Origin: Fulvia fulva
Taxonomy: Eukaryota > Ascomycota > Dothideomycetes > Mycosphaerellales > Mycosphaerellaceae
Assembly: GCF_020509005.1 (NCBI RefSeq)
Contig: NC_063012.1
Location: forward strand, 3,782,001 to 3,846,000
Length of the DNA stretch: 64,000 bases
Reading direction: 5' to 3'
How positions within the stretch are numbered: position 1 is the first letter of the stretch; each line of letters starts with the position of its first letter. The notes below the pieces were generated by a model. That model saw nothing but the letters and a program-made list of their open reading frames with translations. It searched no databases and was not told the origin of the DNA. The translations under genes and the position numbers were made by a program. Positions 48,776-60,010 of the stretch are shown in pieces.

Positions 48776-50772
48776 TCAGGGTTGGTCGACACGTGAGAAC
48801 CTGTACGGCAGCGGTAGCACTTACCCTGCTTCTTAAGGTCTTCGCGCTGCTCACGGTTGAGCGTAGGCAGGTTCTGTAGATGTGTCGGCAGATCCTCCTT
48901 CTTCTTGGTACCAGCGTACTGTAGTGGGCGCTGTACCAAGGCACCTGCTACACCGGCAGCGGCACTAGCAACTGCGTTGCCGTTGTTCTGGTTGTTCTGG
49001 CCGCCATTGCTGTTCGAGTTGCCATTGCCCCGGGGGCGCTCCTTCTGCGGGTATAGTCGATCTGTCTCGTAGAAACTCTCGTCCAGTGCGGTGCACTCCT
49101 CGATAACGTCTTGCATGCTGTCTAGGCGGCGGTCGACTTCGCGGTCGCCGAAGGTCTTGATGAAGTACTTGCGGTTCAGTCGGTTACGGAACAGCATGAG
49201 CTCGGTCTCATCGGTCCATGACATCCAGGCGCGCAACTTCGAGTAGCGGGCATGGAAGGCTACAAAGGTTTCGCCTTGTTCTTGCTTGCAGGTAGCAATG
49301 TCAACCATAGCCTTGGTTCCCTCATTGCGTGTGCCATATTGGCGTGTCATCCAGTCTAATAACTCTTCTCCAGTCTTGAACTCGTTGAAGGACTGCTGTC
49401 CAGGCACAGGGATCCTCGGCTTGATGCTTCGCTGCGGATCACCTTGTGTCCACCCATACACGAAGCGCAGACCATCTGCCTCAGTGCGGAAGGTTGCTAC
49501 AGTCAGCTTTAGGAGAACACTGCTGTACCAGCTGTCGAAATTGGGGTCGTCATCGTTCTTGAAGTGCTTAGGGTCGGGCACACCCTTGCCGATCTCCATG
49601 CCGCGAGTGAGGGTGCGGTCAATGGTGAAGAGACGTTCTGGAAGGTCAACCAGTGGTGTCTGGGTGCGGGTGTTGCGCATTCTCGAGTCACGACTGTTGT
49701 TGGGTCCTGGTCGCGGACGGTCGTTGTCACGTCCTCGGCCATTGTCGCCACGGTCATCGTCGTCTCCATCGTTATCGTTATCACCACCACCGCCACCGCC
49801 CCCTCCACCAGCAGCTTCGCGATACCTACGCAATAGCTGCTCGAGTGAGGTCTCGCGTGGGCGGGAACGAGAGGGTCGGCGGCCTGAGCGGCCCCTACCT
49901 CCGTTCTGTGTGGTGTCTCCTGCCTCAAGCCGAGCCTTCAGGTCATCGACTTCTTGTTGTAGGGCCTGGTTCTTCGCCTCAGCATCTTGTGCCTTCTTCT
50001 TCTCCTTCTCGCAGATCTCGCTGAACTGCTTGCACAGGTTGTTGGCTTCCTTGTATTTCTTCCCCAGCTCTTGCAACTTAGCTGGGTCGCAATCCTTCTT
50101 GCTCTTGAGATCTGCTGCCATTTTCTGTGTGACAAGCTCTTCACTTCGCAGCATCTTGTAGATGCGGTCGTATTCGGTGTACAGCGTGGTGTACTGGGTG
50201 TTCTGGAGGTCGTTGGCTCGCTCCATTACATCGAGTTGTCTGCCCTTAGTAATTGCCGTGTTGACTGCTTGTAGCACGAAGTCGTGGGTGGTCTTCGGGT
50301 GTTGGGATGCAAGGGTCGTGAGGTTGTCTGGGGTGACATTCTGGTATTCGGATGCGAGAATGTGTTCTGCCTCGTCGAGTGATAGATACACCTCGTCTGG
50401 GTCGCCGCCTGGGTTCTCTTCGAGCTTGAACTCGAACAGTTCTGTAAAGTCAATCTCACCACCTTCTTCTCGCTCGAAGGCCTTCTGGTAAGCTTTATCA
50501 ATCTCTTGTTGTAGCGCGACACCGGTGTCTACTGTGACCCGCCGGTTGTCGTCCTGTGTCTGACTCTGAGGAAAAGAGGAGAGGTCGGGGAAAAGAGATG
50601 TGCGCTGCTTGCTTTTGCCCTTAGGCTTAGGTGGCGGTCGCATGCCGCCGTTCGCTGTTTGTGAAGTCATGTTGTCTGGGTTCGGGGGAGGCGTGACGGT
50701 GCCTGTATCCTGACTGTCTACGAGCGCGCGACCACCTGCTGATGGTGTCGCCGCGTTGCGTTCTCTAGGCAT
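48646..50772 (-). CDS. gag: Gypsy-B Gag
   Basis: 708 aa, nearly twice Gypsy-A Gag. Start Met at 50772, about 135 nt after the 5' LTR. Order: a polar N terminus; an acidic region (about 60-160); a long predicted coiled coil rich in Lys/Glu/Gln (about 200-285, EKEKKKAQDAEAKNQALQQE); an Arg/Ser-rich then Asp/Gly-rich low-complexity linker with a poly-Gly run; a retrotransposon Gag domain with FDSWYSSVLLKLTVATFR and FVAFHARYSKLRAWM; an Asn-rich stretch; and one zinc knuckle CYRCRTGSHVSTNPEC. The knuckle has six residues between His and the last Cys instead of four. It ends at TAA 48648-48646, overlapping pol by 130 nt. Confidence 0.93.
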   Translation of the reverse strand: MPRERNAATPSAGGRALVDSQDTGTVTPPPNPDNMTSQTANGGMRPPPKPKGKSKQRTSLFPDLSSFPQSQTQDDNRRVTVDTGVALQQEIDKAYQKAFEREEGGEIDFTELFEFKLEENPGGDPDEVYLSLDEAEHILASEYQNVTPDNLTTLASQHPKTTHDFVLQAVNTAITKGRQLDVMERANDLQNTQYTTLYTEYDRIYKMLRSEELVTQKMAADLKSKKDCDPAKLQELGKKYKEANNLCKQFSEICEKEKKKAQDAEAKNQALQQEVDDLKARLEAGDTTQNGGRGRSGRRPSRSRPRETSLEQLLRRYREAAGGGGGGGGGDNDNDGDDDDRGDNGRGRDNDRPRPGPNNSRDSRMRNTRTQTPLVDLPERLFTIDRTLTRGMEIGKGVPDPKHFKNDDDPNFDSWYSSVLLKLTVATFRTEADGLRFVYGWTQGDPQRSIKPRIPVPGQQSFNEFKTGEELLDWMTRQYGTRNEGTKAMVDIATCKQEQGETFVAFHARYSKLRAWMSWTDETELMLFRNRLNRKYFIKTFGDREVDRRLDSMQDVIEECTALDESFYETDRLYPQKERPRGNGNSNSNGGQNNQNNGNAVASAAAGVAGALVQRPLQYAGTKKKEDLPTHLQNLPTLNREQREDLKKQGKCYRCRTGSHVSTNPECPMYGYDGDYRPPRPRNTTPNPNANLSSLAADPRQGNGTTAA

Positions 50773-50897
50773 CTGCGCGCTGTGCGCCTTACCGTGTTCT
50801 GTGTTCTGATGCGGCTCTGCGCGTTCTCGAGTTCTGCGGTTCTGTCTGTTCCTGTTGTTACGCGTCCCTTACCTAGATCCGCGATCTGGGTAGTAAG

Positions 50898-50906
50898 GTA
50901 GAACAA
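50898..50906 (-). promoter_or_regulatory. self-priming primer-binding site, Gypsy-B
   Basis: In the sense of the element, TTGTTCTAC lies 2 nt after the 5' LTR and is the exact reverse complement of GTAGAACAA in the LTR (50958-50950). Spacing and length equal those of Gypsy-A. Confidence 0.65.
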
Positions 50907-50908
50907 AC

Positions 50909-51092
50909 TGTAAGGGCGCGCGTACCATAGGGTCCGAATGAGATAGTTGTTGTTCTACGAAGCTACGAAAGAGGAGCGCGAGGCGCGGCGAAGTTATAAA
51001 GTAAAGCCAAGCCGCGCTAACCCGATGCAGAAGGTCCGCGGTTCAGCCGGGCCGACGCAGCTACAGTGAGGGGTCGCGGGCTGCCCGTGACA
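50909..51092 (-). repeat. 5' LTR, Gypsy-B
   Basis: 184 bp. On the minus strand TATAA starts at 50998; GTAGAACAA (50958-50950), about 40 nt later, is the predicted start of R and the self-primer. Confidence 0.95.
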
Positions 51093-51097
51093 AAGAG

Positions 51098-51216
51098 AGC
51101 TTCAAGCTATCTAGATTAAATAAGGTAGAACTCCCTTAGTCCTAGGGGCAGTGGCCTGCTTTTTATATCGTTAGAATGGCCTTGATAAGAGCTTTCGAAT
51201 GTGTCGTGTTTTGGCG
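51098..51216 (-). mobile_element. 5' end fragment of LINE-3
   Basis: Reverse complement of the first 120 bp or so of the LINEs at 53910 and 58802, cut off from the rest of LINE-3 by Gypsy-B. Ends at the 16-bp LINE target duplication. Confidence 0.8.
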
Positions 51217-51539
51217 CTAGCTCGAGTATATACTTAAGTATCACCCTCTCTTCTAGCTCTATAAGCTTCTTCGAATTAGGCTCGTAGTTACCCCGAGGAG
51301 GTCGTCTATTTAATCGATACCCTAGTATAGTTCGAGACGCGTCGTATACCTTTATAGCAAGTCGATTCGTAATTGTCGCGTCGTGTTTCGTAGCCTAGAT
51401 AGCTAAGGTCAGTTTGGCCTCGTTTGAAGACAATATACGCTATAATAGTAGTTATATAGCTATATCTATAGAAGTGGTACAGTTCTTAGCAAAAGTAGCC
51501 CGCTCGGTAGTATAGCCCGCTCGGTAGTAAAGTACGTTA

Positions 51540-53909
51540 ATTAGAGTAGATAATAACGGGATTATTATCTATATCCTTCGTATTCTCGAAATCGGTATCT
51601 ATATTATTGTCTAAGTTAACGGTAAGCTTAGGTCTCTATTCTTCGAAGGCGAGGACGATAGCTAATAGTTCCTTATCGTAAATCTCGTAGTTATACTCCT
51701 ATAGTAACATCTTCTTAGATATATATACTACCGGTCTCTAGACGTCTCCGTGTTTCTATAAAATTACTACCGTAGTAACGAAATCTAAGGCATCTGTTTC
51801 GACTATAGTTTCTAACCCTAGTACGAAGTGTACGAGTACCATATCCGTTAAGACTATATCTTTTAATCCTTAGAAGGCTACTTCGTATTCTATTGTCTAA
51901 ACAAATAGTATCGGCTTACTATTCTTACTAGTCTTTATTAAATTCGTAAGGGGTATATAGATTTTAGAGAAGTTCTATATAAACCTTTAATAGAAGTTTC
52001 CGAACCTAAGGAATACTTATATATCCTTTAGGTATATTAGAGTAAGCTAGTTCTTAACTACGTCGACCTTTTCTAGGTCTATACGAATACCGTCGACTCC
52101 TATAATAACACTAAGGTACTTCGTCTCTATTTAGTAGAACTCGTATTTATCGATATCTAATTATAGGCCGGCTTTACGTATACGTTATAGTACTTTAAGT
52201 ACGTATGATATATATTCCTCGAATATGTCGCTAAAGATCAAGATATTATCTAGGTATACTAAATAGAAGTCATCGAGATACTCCCTAAGCGTATTATTAA
52301 TATATAATTAGAATGTTCCTAGAGTATTATATAGACCGAAAGGCATTACTATACACTCGAATTGACTATAGCGAGTACTAAACGTAGTTTTCTATTCGTA
52401 GCCCTCCGTAATACGAATACGGTCAAAGGTAGAGATAATATCGAGTTTAGTGAAGTACTTCTTCCTATTTAGGCGGTTTAGCGTTTCTTAGAATAGCGGT
52501 ATTAGATATCTACTTTTGACCGTAAGGGCGTTAAGAGCTCTATAGTCGATATAGACCCGTAGACCGCCGCCTAGTTTACGTATAATTAGTACTAGTATAG
52601 AAGCCGGGCTCGTACTTTGTTATATTACTCTAGATTCTAGCTAATTATCGACCTACTTCTTAATTACCTTACTTACCCGAGACGACATTATATATAGCCG
52701 CTTAAAAGGAGGTGACTTAGTTTAGTCTTTAAGGTATATTTTATAGTCTTTACTAGGGCGGTAAGGTACGATCTTCGATATATCCTAATAGTTAAAATAG
52801 TCCTCGAAATCGTATAGTTCCTAGGGCAAGTAGACCTTAGTATCTTAGTCCTTATCTCCGCCTTTTATAAATCTATCGAAGTCGCTATTCACTATTATTA
52901 TATATACTGTTAAGGGGTTTACTAACTATACCTTTCAAAGGTTTATAGCGTAGAGCCTAGTAGGATCGAAGTCTTACCTAGTCGCTACTATTATATAGGC
53001 TCGTAATAGATTAGCGTAGTACTTCTGACTAGGTAGTATAATCTATATTATATAGACTTCCGCTCCTTTCTTACGAGCTAGTTTTACTACGTAGTCCGCG
53101 GAGATGTTTACGATATCGATCTCTAGTTCTAGTTCGACAACTCGTTGCTTTTATTTCGTAGATCGGTACGGTCGCTTTAACGTCTTAACGCCGTCTACCG
53201 GTAACGGTTATTAAGTATATATACGGAAGTTATCCTCTTCGTCCTTGAAGTCGTATAGAACTATAGTTAGGGTATGTACTTAGGTAATAATAGCGTAGGA
53301 GCGGTGACTTCGTCGGGGTTTTCTTCTACTATCGGCGGTCGATAATTGCCTAATAGTACTAGCGTAGCTAGATAGTTAATAGACTTTACTATTAGGTACT
53401 TATTAGACCTCTAGTTTGCCTTATAGGTGCGGCATTTCAAATGATTCATTATTTTAATGCCCTTCTCCTATTATATCTCTAGTTCGTAGTCTACGAACTA
53501 ACTAGAGCCGAGCACAATGTTTTACTCTAGTGATTTTACTAAATAGTAGCTAAGGATTTCGACGTAGCCGCTAATATTAAAAGCAAAGTACGTAGACTCG
53601 GTAATAAGCTCGTTAGCGGAGCCGCTATTAGATAGTCCTAATTAAAGCGGTTCTTCCTAGAGTCGAGGAAGATTATATATACGAGCGTATATAGAATTTA
53701 TATACTAAGAGGTAGTACTATAATTAAGGAAGGTAAGAGCTTAATTACTATCTATACTACTAGGTATTATAAGGTAAGGAGACATTCTCGGCCTTAGTAC
53801 CCCTCGTATAATAGGCGGTATTAGAGAGCTTACTAATATACGTAGGGCGTACTCTAGTCCTTATATTACTGCATCTCGCTATATTTCCTTCTTAGTATTA
53901 TATTCGTAA
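51540..53909 (-). pseudogene. RIP-degraded Ty3/Gypsy pol relic
   Basis: Minus-strand translation gives broken but clear blocks: about 51600-51720 reads SKKMLL.EYNYEIYDKELLAIV.AFEE (dot = TAG), the RNase H region, followed upstream (52000-52650) by reverse transcriptase blocks and then protease/Gag-side sequence. Stops are mostly TAG where Gln or Trp is expected, as RIP produces. The integrase part is missing, since the left edge abuts the pogo-like element. The relic is interrupted by LINE-1 at 53910 and seems to continue at 63816-64000 and out of the window. It is a different, older family than Gypsy-A or Gypsy-B. Confidence 0.75.
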
Positions 53910-54199
53910 AAAACAAGACACATTCGAAAGCTCTTATTAAGGCTATTCTAACGATATATAAAGTAGGCCACTACCCCTAGGACTAAGGGAGTTCTACCTC
54001 ATTCAATCTAGATAGCTTAAAGCTCTCTTCACCCTGTTTCTTTAGCTCTTACCGCCGCGGAGGTGCCTAGCTACATTAGGCAACTCCTAGGTAATAGTAG
54101 CCTAGGCTACGGTACTAACGGCGCCTACGGCCCTATAAGCGAAGCCCCCCTAAGACAACTAGTAGCAACTTATAGAGGACGCAAAAAGTATAGAAACTA

Positions 54200-57100
54200 A
54201 CGATCAGCTCCCTTACCGGTCTCTATAGGTAATAATCACTTAGCTACGCACGGCGCTTGTACTGTCGTATCACCGAGGGCAATAAGAAATAAGGACGACG
54301 TCCTAGGCGATTAGCAAGGCCACCCGGAATCAACACCCCTATAGCTAGGTATCGGTCGCGGCATTAATACTAGGCTCCCGCCTAACGCACGATATAGTTA
54401 CGATCCGTATTGTAGTAAAGGAAGACTAGGCCGAAGTTACGAAGCTGTCGAAAAAGGAGCTCGCCTAACGAATTAACTAACTAGGGGTAGTCGTAGTGAA
54501 CTAATAGTCTAACGGCACTCTATAGATCTATACTAGCTCTACTACTACTAGGAGGCACCTAGAGGCATAGCTATAGTAGGTATCTAAGGTTACGGCATTA
54601 GCGAAGGTCTTAACGAAACAATTCACGATCCTAGTCTACGATATGCCTAAGGAGTTTAACCTAACTAACTAGGGTCACCTACGCGCTCTCTAAGAGGACA
54701 ACCCGGTCACTCTTAACTCTCTAATCTAGAAGGCGACTTGGCTCTATAGGAAATGGCTAGAAGGTAAGAAGGCCTCGGCGCTAATAGTATAGCTATAAGA
54801 CGCGAAAGCGGCGGATCTAGCGATAGAACAAGGCCTAGTCTAGTAATATAGCCTTAAGACAGTAGAAAAGCACTCCTCATCCTTTCGTGTCCTCTAATGC
54901 TTCAAATGCTAACAGTATGGACACTAAACCTACACGTGTACAAACAAGCAGGCCTACTCGAACTGTGTAGGAGACCATATGTCTAGGGACTGTACATCGA
55001 CTACGAGACGGTACGCGAACTGTCCGGGGCACTACCTATCGTATAGTACGGAATGCCTATAGCGGAGACTAGCGAAAAACAAGGCAATCACAAACAGAAC
55101 CGTCGCCCTAAGATTCTACGGCGACCGTAAGGCTAGCCTATACCGGAACTAACTAGCGGCGGTCGGGTATAAGCGCCCTAGGGCCGAGAACGATATAAAG
55201 GATATACAACCTAGGGCGTACGGGAGGCTACGTACTCTACTAGCTACGGCGAGGGAATCTAACTAGGCCCGGCTCCCCTTTAGTATATAGCCGATAGGCG
55301 TAGACTAGGACGTATAGGGTAGTAGGACATAGGACGATATAGAGGAAATGATTGTCGATACCGATAACTAGCCTCGATACGCTTAGCATCATCTAGTATA
55401 ACGTTAACTATAGTAAGGATATAGTCTAGAACCATTTCCTATACGAGGCGGACCCGCGCGTCTACTACGTCCTTATAATCTAGGAGCTATAGATTAACCC
55501 GTACTATAAGAGACTAACGACCTATAAGTTACTAGGCTATACGACATGCCTACGAGGCGACGGTAGACCCCGTACGTACTTCTATATCAGCAAGGACATA
55601 CTAGAATCCGACTAGGAGGTAGTGTACTACGTAGACGTAGAAGGCGGGGGCGATATTACCTCCCTCTACGTAGGTAGTACCTAGATATACAACCTATATA
55701 TACAACCGCTAGCCTCGAGGTCTAGCCGCGACCTAGGGGTCTATAGACACCTAGATAGTGCGCTTAAGAGACAAGGGTACTACATCGTAGTAGGAGACTT
55801 TAATATATACTACCCTTCCTAGGAAAGCCTTATGTAGCCGCACCCTATAGCCGACGAAGTACTCGACTTAATAGCGAGTAACGTAATTGCCCTTAATACC
55901 CCGAAGGACCTAGGCACCTAGAAGAGAGGGGGACTCTAAGGCACGATCGACCTCTCCTAGATCTTAGATAGCTACTACTATACGGTAACCTACTATAGGA
56001 TCGAACATAAACTCGAGGCGTTGTTAGACTATATGCTAGTTAGGACCTCTATTACGATATAGATATAACGTATACTAGCGGGAACCCCTAAGCTAAACTA
56101 GGGAAAGGCCTACTAGGCTAACATCTAGGCGTACCTCGATAACTCTAAGAGGCTAGTCTAGATCGCGTAGTAGTAATACAACAGTAAAGACGAGATAGAC
56201 GAAGTAGTCTAGGGGTTACTAGACGAAATAAGAAAAGCGACCTTACTTTACGTTCCGCTTACCTAACTAACGATATAGTCTAAACTATACTAGACGCCGG
56301 AGTGTACTACGGTAGTAAGAGAAGCAAGGAGAGCCCGCCGGGTATAGACGAGTAGCTATAGCGAGGAGGCCTAGAACGTATATAGGGAGGCATATTAATA
56401 GAAGAAAGCTATAATACGAAGGGAGAAAGCAGTCGGCTAGAGGGCTATAGTAGAAGAAATCGCCGGCAAGCTAGAGAGGATGTAGAAGCTAGCGAAATGG
56501 GCCCGATAGGACCCTATATAGGGCCCCTCCTTCTCTATCCTAGCGCTACAATCGCCTAGTGGCCCGGTTAGCGACCCCGAGGCTAAGGCGCGTCTACTAG
56601 CTAGCAAGTTCTTCCCGCCCCTAGTCGAGGCTAATCTAAGCGACATAAATAGCTCTACTCCCCTAGCCCCTAGTATCGCGGTCTAATAGGAGGTGTCCGA
56701 GGGAGAAGTTACCGCTATACTAAGGAAGTTACCGGCGAAGAAAGCCCCGGGGCCGGATAGGATCCTAAACGAGCTACTAAAGAAGTGTAGAGATTAACTA
56801 GCCCTAGTAGTTATAGCGATCTTTAACGCCTGCCTATAGACCGGATACTACCCGATAGCTTTTAAACAATCGACGATAGTGGTCCTACGTAAGCCGTAGA
56901 AGGAAGACTATACGTAGGTGAAGTCGTACCGCCTAATTACGCTCCTTAACACTCTTAGGAAGGCGCTTAAGAAGCTGGTTATAACGAGACTCTCCGAGGC
57001 GGTAGAGGAACACTCCCTACTCCCGGACACCTAGATAGGTACGCGCCTATAGCGATCGACGCTATCCGCGATAGAACTTATCACCTCTTAGGTAAAGGCT

Positions 57101-58740
57101 ATCTAGTATAAGAATAGGGACAAGGTAGCTTCCTTGCTTAGCCTAGACATATCGGGAGCCTTCGACTACGTGTTATACCCGCGGCTACTCTATATCCTAA
57201 GGTCGAAAGGACTCCCTAAGTAGCTTATTAACTTCGTACGGTCCTACCTCCAAAACCGTAGTACGTCGATCCTAGTCGGCTAGTATAGAAGCCTATTTTA
57301 AGCAGTCTATACTAGAATCCCGTAAGGCTTAACGCTATTACCTATTCTGTTCCTCTTCTTTATAGCGACGCTACTCCTAGCCCTAGAATCCTAGAACACC
57401 GCTACGAGCGGCTTCGTAGACGACACAAACATCCTAGCGTAGTCTTCCTCGACTAAGGAGAACTATAGGCTACTAGAAGAGAAGCACAAGATCTACGAGG
57501 ACTAGGCTAGGAGGTACGGGGCTCGGTTTGCCCTAGAAAAGTACAATCTAATACACTTTACGCGCCGGCTACGGTTCTATAATATATAAGCTTCTATCTA
57601 GATATAGGGGCATACGACTAACCCGGCAAATCAGCTTAGGATCCTCGGACTATAGGTAGACCCGGCGCTACGGTAGAGGAAGTACGTATAGGCAATATTA
57701 CGGAAAGCTAAACAGAATATAGCATTATGCTAGAGGCTTACTACGTCTATATAGGGGGCGGACTTCCGGTAGTTACGACTTCTATATACGGCTATTATAC
57801 GGCTAGTCCTTACCTATAGTAGCCAAGTGTGGTCCTTAGGCGAGAGGGCCTAGCTATCGAAGGGACTCGTCGCGCCGCTAGCGAAGATCTAAAACTAATA
57901 CCTAAGGAAGGTCACCGGGGTATATAAGTCGACACTAACGAGGATGCTTAAGCACGAGACCGCTATACCGCCGATCGACCTATATATCTAGGGACTACGG
58001 ACCTCCTACTTAGGCAAGTCGGTATAGTACCTAGTATAGAAGGTCATCGCTAGTATAGTCGTAAGGGCCCGCGAATTAGTACTAGCGTATAGGGGCATTC
58101 GACCCGGAAACGAGCCGAACTACCGGGTAAGGGACGAATAGCTAGTAATATAATAGGAAGGTAAGAAATCGTTTGTAGAGCAACTATAGAAAGAGAGGTA
58201 GAACAACTAGGTTGTAGGGTATAGTAGACGCCCTTAGCTAGCGGGACAACCTAAGGAATAGTTAGCTATAAAATCCGCGGTCAAGCACCCCCCGAAGCTT
58301 ATCTACTACCGCCTTACGAGGGTATAGAGTAGTATAGCAACCTAACTACGAAGCGAACATATCGGCCTCTAGGGGTACCTATTATAGAGGAAGGTTCTAG
58401 GATACACGAATACTAGCTACCCCTACGGCTATCGCTCCTAGGACGTACGGTACGCACTCCTCGTCTGTCCGAGGTAGTCGCTAGGAAGGGGGGAGTAGAT
58501 AGCAAAGGCGAGGAACCGGACGATTAGGGCACTTCTTAACAACGCTAAGGACCTACGGCGTATTACGAACTAGATACTAGAGAAGGGCTAGCTAGAACAG
58601 TACCGCCTAGTAGGAGTAGTATAGGAAGAGAGGACACGACGTAGCGCGACGAGACCGGCTAGGAGCGGGGGCTAACGGGGTAGTAATATAGACTACGTAC
58701 GTTTAGAGGGAAAGCTAATCTAGTTTAGGAGTAGTCGGGG
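54200..58740 (+). pseudogene. LINE-1 ORF1 and ORF2 remnants
   Basis: Same gene order as LINE-2, with more stops. Zinc knuckles lie at about 54895-55060, the endonuclease at about 55370-56060, and the reverse transcriptase at about 56720-57560. No open frame in the sense direction is long enough to translate. The open frame on the opposite strand at 56437-56646 also appears in the other two LINE copies and is a shadow of ORF2. Confidence 0.75.
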
Positions 58741-58999
58741 GCGGGAGGGTTTTCACCTATTCGGGTTTCCCTTTGTATATAACAATAGATATATACCTAT
58801 AGAAAACACGACACATTCGAAAGCTCTTATTAAGGCCATTCTAACGATATAAAAAGTAGGCCACTGCCCCTAGGACTGAGGGAGTTCTACCTTATTCAAT
58901 CTGGATAGCTTAAAGCTCTCTTCACCCCGTTTCTTTAGCTCTAAACGCCGCGGAGGTGCCTAGCTACATTAGGCAACTCCTAGGCAATGGTAGCCTAGG

Positions 59000-60010
59000 C
59001 TACGGTACTAACGGCGCCTACGGCCCTATAGGCGAAGCCCCCCTAAGACAACTAGTAGCAACTTATAGAGGACGCAAAAAGTATAGAAACTAACGATCAG
59101 CTCCCTTACCGGTCTCTATAGGTAATGATCACTTAGCTACGCACGGCGCTTGTACTGTCGTATCACCGAGGGCAACAAGAAATGAGGACGACGTCCTAGG
59201 CGATTAGTAAGGCCACCCGGAATTAACACCCCTATAGCTAGGCATCGGTCGCGGTATCGATACTAGGCCCCCGCCTAACGCACGATATAGTTACGATCCG
59301 TATTGTAGCAAAGGAAGACTAGGCCGAAGTTGCGAAGCTATCGAACAAGGAGCTCGCCTAACGAATTAACTAACTAGGGGTGGTCGTAGTGAACTAACAG
59401 TCTAACGGCACTCTATAGATCTATACTAGCTCTACTACTGCTAGGAGGTACCTAGAGGCACAGCTATAGTAGGCATCTAAGGTTGCGGCATTAGCGAAGG
59501 TCTTAACGAAACAATTCACGATCCTAGTCCACGACATGCCTAAGGAGTTTGACCTAACTAACCAGGGTCACCTACGCGCTCTCTAAGAGGACAACCCGGT
59601 CACTCTTAACTCTCTAATCCAGAAGGCGACTTGGCTCTATAGGAAATGGCTAGAAGGCAAGAAGGCCTCGGCGCTAATAGTATAGCTATAAGACGCGAAA
59701 GCGGCGGATCTAGCGATAGAACAAGGCCTAGTCTAGCAATATAGCCTCAAGACAGTAGAAAAGCACTCCTCATCCTTTCGTGTCCTCTAATGCTTCAAAT
59801 GCTAACAGTATGGACACTAAACCTACACGTGTACAAACAAGCAGGCCTACTCGAACTGTGTAGGAGACCATATGTCTAGGGACTGTACATCGACTACGAG
59901 ACGGTGCGCGAACTGTCCGGGGCACTACCTATCGTATAGTGCGGAATGCCCATAGCGGAAACTAGCGAAAAACAAGGCAATCACAAACAGAACCGTCGCC
60001 CTAAGATTCT
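59000..60010 (+). pseudogene. LINE-2 ORF1 (Gag-like, zinc knuckles), broken
   Basis: The frame is interrupted by stops. The C-terminal part, about 59790-59955, reads a row of CCHC zinc knuckles: CFKC.QYGH.TYTC, a middle one with VGDHMSRDC, and CANCPGHYLSYSAEC (dots are stop codons). This is the nucleic-acid-binding end of a Tad1-type ORF1. The N-terminal part has no clear motif. Confidence 0.75.

Larger units (their letters stand above)
43871..51092 (-). mobile_element. Ty3/Gypsy chromovirus, Gypsy-B, intact, minus strand
   Basis: A 7222-bp element in minus orientation with short 184-bp LTRs (5' LTR 50909-51092; 3' LTR 43871-44054) that look identical. The 5-bp duplication AAGAG flanks it (43866-43870 and 51093-51097), inside the 5' part of LINE-3. 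gag (708 aa) and pol (1598 aa) are unbroken. Its polypurine tract (minus strand GGGAGGGGGGG, ending 3 nt before the 3' LTR) resembles that of Gypsy-A. Protein similarity to Gypsy-A is clear but distant, so this is a different family. Confidence 0.97.
32750..51216 (-). mobile_element. Tad1-like LINE (LINE-3), minus strand, split by two Gypsy elements
   Basis: A LINE inserted in pogo-like copy 2, reading right to left. Its 3' end is an (ATCT)n-type tail at about 32750-32763; its 5' end lies near 51216, reverse complement of AAAACACGACACATTCG seen at the start of the other LINEs. A 16-bp duplication, CTAGCTCGAGTATATA, flanks it (32734-32749 and 51217-51232). Its own sequence is in three pieces, 32750-36098, 42395-43870 and about 51098-51216, together about 4.94 kb, the length of the LINE at 58802-63746, so it is essentially full length. 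The coding frames are destroyed by TpA-type changes. Confidence 0.88.
25626..51537 (-). mobile_element. Fot1/pogo-like DNA transposon (copy 2), split by nested insertions
   Basis: Same element as 38-1170. Its inverted repeats start at 25626 and end at 51537, flanked by TA (25624-25625 and 51538-51539). Its own sequence survives in three pieces: 25626-25778, about 32070-32749 and about 51217-51537, together about 1.15 kb, the length of copy 1. A Gypsy element (25779-32069) and a LINE (about 32750-51216, carrying two further Gypsy elements) make up the rest. The internal deletion of the transposase core is shared with copy 1, so the deleted form itself was probably mobilised. The transposase remnant is on the minus strand and full of stops. 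Confidence 0.85.
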
